The position numbers were made by a program, and so were the translations under genes. Below, in pieces: positions 12,686 to 16,932 of a DNA stretch of 16,932 nucleotides (within the stretch, counting starts at the first letter, position 1; each line of letters starts with the position of its first letter). The notes beneath the pieces are model-generated. The model did not search any database, was not told where the DNA came from, and was given only the letters and a program-made list of their open reading frames with translations. Source of the stretch: HB2-32-21 sp003448675 (GTDB lineage Bacteria; Pseudomonadota; Gammaproteobacteria; Pseudomonadales; Porticoccaceae); NCBI GenBank assembly GCA_041584755.1, contig JBFHDK010000065.1, positions 1-16,932 on the forward strand, in the 5' to 3' direction.

Positions 12686-15535
12686 ATGCAGGAAAGTATC
12701 ATGGAGCGGTTCCTCCGATCCTCCCATATGTCGGGTGGCAATGCCGCCTACATCGAGGGTTTGTACGACACTTATCTACATGACCCCAATGCCGTCCCGG
12801 ACGAATGGCGCGGGTTTTTTGACACGTTGCCACGCATCAACGGTCACACCGGGGTTGATTCATCCCACGAGACAATACAGGCCCACTTTGAATTACTCGG
12901 CCGCAAGCGAGCACGGCCGCTGCCCGCACCCGGTTCCGGGGGTGTCAATGTCGAGCACGAACGCAAGCAGGTTAAAGTGCTGCAACTGATTTCCTCTTAC
13001 CGGGAGCGGGGGCACCAACACGCGCACCTGGACCCTCTGGGACTGATGGAACGGGAGGAAGTGCCGGATCTGGGCCTGGCTTTCCACGGTTTGACTGAAG
13101 CTGACCTCGATACCACTTTCCAGACCGGGTCACTGTATATTGGCCGCGAGGAAGCCACCCTCAGGGAGATTACCGAGAACCTGGAGGCCACCTATTGCGG
13201 CCATGTAGGTCCCGAGTTCATGCACATCACCGCTCTGGAAGAGAAGCAGTGGTTGCAGCAGCGTTTTGAAAGTATTCGCTCTCATGCTCAGTACGGGGAT
13301 CAAGCCCGGATCACGGTGTTGGAGCGGCTAACTGAGGCGGAGGGCCTCGAGAAGCACCTGGAAGCAAAATTTCCTGGCACCAAGCGCTTTGGTCTGGAGG
13401 GCGCTGAAAGCCTGATTCCCATGCTCGATGGCTTGATACAGCGGGCCGGGGAATACGGGGCCAGGGAAATTGTTCTGGGTATGGCCCATCGGGGGCGGCT
13501 CAATGTGCTGGTCAATATTCTAGGCAAAAATCCCTTGGAGCTGTTTGAGGAGTTTGAGGGGAAAAAACTGATTCACTCTTCCGGTGATGTTAAATATCAC
13601 CAGGGTTTTTCCTCCAATGTTATGACCCCTGGTGGTGAGCTGCATCTGGCTCTCAATTTTAATCCCTCCCACCTGGAGATAGTTTCGCCGGTTATCGAAG
13701 GTTCGACCCGCGCTCGTCAGGATCGCCGTGGCGACCAGCAGGGCAATCAGGTGGTGCCGATTGTGGTTCATGGCGATGCGGCATTCGCCGGTCAGGGCGT
13801 GGTCATGGAAACCCTGCAAATGTCTCAAACCCGAGCTTATAAGACCGGGGGCACGGTACACGTGGTGCTCAATAATCAGGTGGGTTTTACAACCAGTAAT
13901 CGAAACGATGCCCGCTCCACCGAGTACTGCACTGACGTGGCCAAGATGGTGCAGGCGCCGATATTTCACGTAAACGGCGATGATCCGGATGCAGTGATGT
14001 TTGTTACCCTGGTGGCCATGGACTATCGCAACGCGTTCAAAAAAGATGTGGTCATCGACCTGGTTTGCTATCGCCGTGCTGGCCACAACGAAACCGATGA
14101 GCCTTCGGGAACCCAGCCGCTGATGTATCAAAAAATACGTAGTCATAAGACCACGCGTACCCTGTATGCGGAGCAGCTGGTAGCAGAAGGTGTGCTCAAT
14201 GAAGACGTCGCGAGGACTATGTTTGATAGCTATCGCGAGTCCCTGGATCACGGTACCTATGTGCTGAGCACGCTGGTTTCGGAGCCCGACGAATCTCTGT
14301 TCGTCGACTGGCAGCCCTATCTGGGTCACGATTACTGGGACACGCCGGGGGATACGCGGATCGAGCTCCAGCAGTTGCAGGAGGTTGCGCATAAGCTCAG
14401 TCATATTCCCGACGGCATCGCCATGCAACGCCAGGTACAAAAAATCTATGATGACCGCCGAAAAATGGCTGGCGGTGCCTTGCCCATCAACTGGGGGATG
14501 GCCGAGCTGCTAGCCTATGGCACCCTGGTTGCGGAGGGTTACGGGGTGCGGATGACTGGTCAGGATAGCCGCAGGGGTACCTTTTCCCATCGTCATGCGG
14601 TGGTCTTTAATCAGAAAGACGGCGTCGGCTATATGCCCCTGGCCAACCTGTTTGAAGACCAGCCCCGTTGCGATATCTATGACTCCTATCTGTCTGAAGA
14701 GGCTGTGTTGGCCTTTGAATATGGCTATGCGGCATCCACGCCCAATACGCTGGTGATCTGGGAGGCCCAGTTTGGCGACTTCGCCAATGGCGCCCAGGTG
14801 GTGATCGATCAATTTATCGCCAGTGGTGAACAGAAGTGGGGCCGTATGAATGGCCTGACCATGCTCTTGCCCCACGGCTATGAAGGTCAGGGTCCAGAGC
14901 ATTCCTCGGCCCGTCTGGAACGCTTCCTGCAACTGTGTGCTCAGCACAACATTCAGGTTTGTAATCCCACTACCCCGGCCCAGCTTTTTCATATGTTGCG
15001 GCGCCAGGTGATCCGCCCGACCCGTAAACCCCTGGTGGTAATGAGTCCCAAATGGATTTTGCGCCATAAGCTCGCGACTTCTTCGCTGGAAGAGCTGGCC
15101 GAGGGCGGTTTCCAGGCGATAATCGATGACAACCGGGCCGACGCGGATACTGTTGATCGCCTGGTGCTGTGCTCGGGGAAGGTGTATTACCACCTTTACG
15201 AAGAGCGGGAGGAACAGGGCCTGACAAATGTGGCGCTAGTCCGAATAGAGCAGCTCTATCCTTTTGATGATGACAGTTTGATTGCTATTTTGAACCGCTA
15301 TAAAAATCTCAGTGAAGTTGTCTGGTGCCAGGAAGAACCACAGAACCAGGGTGCCTGGTACATGGGGCAGCACCGTATGCGTGCCGCCATCAATGCCTGC
15401 TACCCGGATCTTTACTTGCGCTATGCCGGTCGTAAGGCGATGGCGGCTCCGGCTGCTGGCTACATGTCCACGCACCTGGAAGAGCAATCTGAATTTATTA
15501 ACAAAGCCCTTGGTGCAAGTGCCGCACCGGCTTGA
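12686..15535 (+). CDS. sucA: 2-oxoglutarate dehydrogenase E1 component
   Basis: 949 aa (E. coli 933). It is the thiamine-diphosphate-dependent decarboxylase of the 2-oxoglutarate dehydrogenase complex and transfers the succinyl group to the lipoyl arm of SucB. The N-terminal segment SGGNAAYIEGLYDTYLHDPNAVPDEW is the E2/E3-interacting region. MAHRGRLNVL and NPSHLEIVSPV supply substrate and cofactor residues. The ThDP/Mg motif runs from HGDAAFAG (G363-D364) to LNNQVGFT (N396-N397). PHGYEGQGPEHSSARLERFLQL and the C-terminal CQEEPQNQGAW are typical. The ATG at 12686 was chosen over the adjacent GTG (12683) because MQESIMERF matches Pseudomonas SucA and AGAGGG stands 7 nt upstream. sucB starts 17 nt after the stop, so the two are one transcript. 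Confidence 0.98.
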   Translation: MQESIMERFLRSSHMSGGNAAYIEGLYDTYLHDPNAVPDEWRGFFDTLPRINGHTGVDSSHETIQAHFELLGRKRARPLPAPGSGGVNVEHERKQVKVLQLISSYRERGHQHAHLDPLGLMEREEVPDLGLAFHGLTEADLDTTFQTGSLYIGREEATLREITENLEATYCGHVGPEFMHITALEEKQWLQQRFESIRSHAQYGDQARITVLERLTEAEGLEKHLEAKFPGTKRFGLEGAESLIPMLDGLIQRAGEYGAREIVLGMAHRGRLNVLVNILGKNPLELFEEFEGKKLIHSSGDVKYHQGFSSNVMTPGGELHLALNFNPSHLEIVSPVIEGSTRARQDRRGDQQGNQVVPIVVHGDAAFAGQGVVMETLQMSQTRAYKTGGTVHVVLNNQVGFTTSNRNDARSTEYCTDVAKMVQAPIFHVNGDDPDAVMFVTLVAMDYRNAFKKDVVIDLVCYRRAGHNETDEPSGTQPLMYQKIRSHKTTRTLYAEQLVAEGVLNEDVARTMFDSYRESLDHGTYVLSTLVSEPDESLFVDWQPYLGHDYWDTPGDTRIELQQLQEVAHKLSHIPDGIAMQRQVQKIYDDRRKMAGGALPINWGMAELLAYGTLVAEGYGVRMTGQDSRRGTFSHRHAVVFNQKDGVGYMPLANLFEDQPRCDIYDSYLSEEAVLAFEYGYAASTPNTLVIWEAQFGDFANGAQVVIDQFIASGEQKWGRMNGLTMLLPHGYEGQGPEHSSARLERFLQLCAQHNIQVCNPTTPAQLFHMLRRQVIRPTRKPLVVMSPKWILRHKLATSSLEELAEGGFQAIIDDNRADADTVDRLVLCSGKVYYHLYEEREEQGLTNVALVRIEQLYPFDDDSLIAILNRYKNLSEVVWCQEEPQNQGAWYMGQHRMRAAINACYPDLYLRYAGRKAMAAPAAGYMSTHLEEQSEFINKALGASAAPA

Positions 15536-15552
15536 GTTCAGGAAGGAACAAG

Positions 15553-16794
15553 ATGTTTATTGATATAAAAGTACCCGCTTTTCCCGAATCAGTACAGGAA
15601 GGCACCGTCGCCACCTGGCACAAGCAACCCGGTGAGGCGGTTGCACGGGATGAACTACTGGTGGATATAGAGACCGACAAAGTGGTGCTGGAAGTGGTAG
15701 CGCCCCAGGATGGCGCGTTATTGGAAATCCTGCAGGCGGAGGGAGCTATCCTGCAGGGCGGGGAGATTTTAGCGCGTTTTGATAGTAGTGCTTCCGGTAG
15801 CAGTGCGGCAGCGCCAGCGGCTGAAAGTACGCCCCCGATAACCGCTGAAACCGAGAACGACCGAGAGGTGATTGCCAGCCCGGCGGCCAGGAAATGGGCG
15901 GCGGAGAAGCGTATCGATCTGAATCAGATTGCAGGCACGGGCAAGGATGGCCGCATCACCAAGGAGGATGTGGTTAATTTTGAGTCGTCCTCCGCAGCAA
16001 CGCCCGCCGAAGCGCGCGCGCCGAGTCCGGCTCCGGCTGCACCCAGCGCCGCTGCTGATGCTGGGGCGCCAGCGGCTCTGATGCTTGGTGAGCGTATTGA
16101 AAAACGTGTACCCATGACCCGTATGCGGGCGCGTATTGCCGAGCGCCTACTGGAAGTCACCCAGTCCACGGCGATGCTGACCACCTTCAATGAAGTGGAT
16201 ATGCACCGCATCATAAACCTGCGTAGCGAGTTTCGTGATCAGTTCGAGAAAGTGCACAATGGCACCCGTCTCGGTTTTATGGGCTTTTTCGTGCGCGCCG
16301 TGGTTGAAGCACTCAAGCGCTTCCCTCTGGTGAACGCCTCAATAGACGGTAACGATGTGGTCTATCATGGTTACCAGGACATCGGTGTGGCGGTATCCAC
16401 GGATCGTGGTCTGGTGGTGCCCATTCTCCGTGATGCCGATCAGCTGAGTATTGCCGAAATTGAAAACACGATTGTCGAATACAGCGGTAGGGCTCGTGAC
16501 GGCAAGCTGACCATTGACGAAATCACCGGTGGTACTTTCACGATTACCAACGGCGGCGTCTACGGGTCATTGTTGTCGACACCGATACTGAACCCACCGC
16601 AAACCGCGATTCTCGGTATGCATGCCATAAAAGAGCGCCCAGTGGCCGAGAATGGGCAGGTAGTAATTCGACCCATGATGAACCTGGCGCTGTCCTATGA
16701 CCATCGCCTGATTGACGGCCGGGAAGCAGTCCTGTTTCTGGTCGCCATAAAGGACATGATCGAAAATCCAGCCAAGATATTGCTTGAAATCTAG
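15553..16794 (+). CDS. sucB: Dihydrolipoyllysine succinyltransferase (2-oxoglutarate dehydrogenase E2)
   Basis: 413 aa (E. coli 405). It forms the core of the 2-oxoglutarate dehydrogenase complex and moves the succinyl group from E1 to CoA. Domains in order: one lipoyl domain (1-77) with the modified lysine K43 in ETDKVVLEV; an Ala/Ser/Pro linker; a peripheral-subunit-binding domain (about 105-142, SPAARKWAAEK...GTGKDGRITKEDV); a second Ala/Pro-rich linker (143-180); and the catalytic domain (185-413) with H384 and D388 in DHRLIDGRE. The ATG at 15553 is preceded by AGGAAGGAA and gives the family start MFIDIKVPAFPES. An in-frame TTG at 15532 would add seven residues and overlap sucA, which is less likely. 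lpd follows after 34 bp. Confidence 0.98.
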   Translation: MFIDIKVPAFPESVQEGTVATWHKQPGEAVARDELLVDIETDKVVLEVVAPQDGALLEILQAEGAILQGGEILARFDSSASGSSAAAPAAESTPPITAETENDREVIASPAARKWAAEKRIDLNQIAGTGKDGRITKEDVVNFESSSAATPAEARAPSPAPAAPSAAADAGAPAALMLGERIEKRVPMTRMRARIAERLLEVTQSTAMLTTFNEVDMHRIINLRSEFRDQFEKVHNGTRLGFMGFFVRAVVEALKRFPLVNASIDGNDVVYHGYQDIGVAVSTDRGLVVPILRDADQLSIAEIENTIVEYSGRARDGKLTIDEITGGTFTITNGGVYGSLLSTPILNPPQTAILGMHAIKERPVAENGQVVIRPMMNLALSYDHRLIDGREAVLFLVAIKDMIENPAKILLEI

Positions 16795-16828
16795 GTGATC
16801 GTTGGCTGACTGTTAAAGGTTGAGAGAA

Positions 16829-16932
16829 ATGTCAGATAAATATGATGTGGTGGTAATTGGCTCTGGGCCGGCGGGCTACGTTTGCGCCATCCGAGCTGCC
16901 CAGTTAGGGTTGAAAACGGCCTGTATCGAAAA
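16829..16932 (+). CDS. lpdA: Dihydrolipoyl dehydrogenase (E3), N-terminal fragment cut by window edge
   Basis: 34 complete codons are visible: the sequence starts MSDKYDVVVIGSGPAGYV and continues with AIRAAQLGLKTACIE. GSGPAG is the FAD-binding GxGxxG loop of the pyridine nucleotide-disulfide oxidoreductases, and the short beta-strand VVVIG ahead of it fits. Position directly after sucB identifies it as E3 of the 2-oxoglutarate dehydrogenase complex, possibly shared with pyruvate dehydrogenase. The redox-active Cys pair lies beyond the window. GAGAGA just upstream of the ATG is the likely ribosome site. Confidence 0.93.
   Translation, partial: MSDKYDVVVIGSGPAGYVCAIRAAQLGLKTACIE

Noticed and set aside
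13520..14440. Long open frame antisense to sucA (about 300 codons)
   Set aside because: A shadow of sucA: no ribosome site or domain, and the sense strand carries the intact ThDP motifs.
1..16932. CRISPR array, insertion sequence, prophage or toxin-antitoxin pair
   Set aside because: No repeat-spacer pattern, transposase, terminal inverted repeats, phage protein or small toxin-like gene pair was found on either strand.

Overview
The window (about 50% G+C by eye) looks like the chromosome of an aerobic gammaproteobacterium close to the Pseudomonadales/Cellvibrionales. The evidence is the classical TCA supercluster (gltA divergent from sdhCDAB-sucAB-lpd), protein sequences close to those of Pseudomonas and E. 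coli, and a Lap-type adhesin control module. Genus and species cannot be fixed from the sequence alone.

Left part (1-5162), surface adhesion and c-di-GMP control. The window opens inside the 3' end of a large secreted repeat adhesin. Convergent to it are two tandem LapG-type periplasmic cysteine proteases, one with a cleavable signal peptide and one with a lipobox. Divergent from these is lapD, an inner-membrane c-di-GMP receptor with degenerate GGDEF and EAL motifs. In known Lap systems LapD sequesters LapG when c-di-GMP is high; when it falls, LapG is released and cleaves the adhesin, so the cell detaches. The paired proteases and an adhesin end without RTX repeats are the most unusual things in the window.

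Middle (5163-7276), translation genes. gltX (glutamyl-tRNA synthetase) is followed by tRNA-Ala(GGC), which has its own near-consensus sigma70 promoter, a GC-rich discriminator and an intrinsic terminator. About 300 bp with no recognisable gene follow, then a perfect 19-bp-stem terminator shared with gltA.

Right part (7277-16932), the TCA cycle. gltA (citrate synthase) lies on the minus strand. A 655-bp divergent regulatory region holds a good promoter for each side, two kinds of short repeat and a possible Cys-rich leader peptide. Then come sdhC-sdhD-sdhA-sdhB (succinate dehydrogenase, complex II), sucA and sucB (E1 and E2 of 2-oxoglutarate dehydrogenase) and the first 34 codons of lpd (E3). 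All catalytic residues I checked are present. sucCD would be expected just beyond the right edge.

I see no CRISPR array, insertion sequence, prophage or convincing new defence system. The TCA and gltX regions are ordinary core genome. The novelty, if any, is in the Lap module and the sdh leader.
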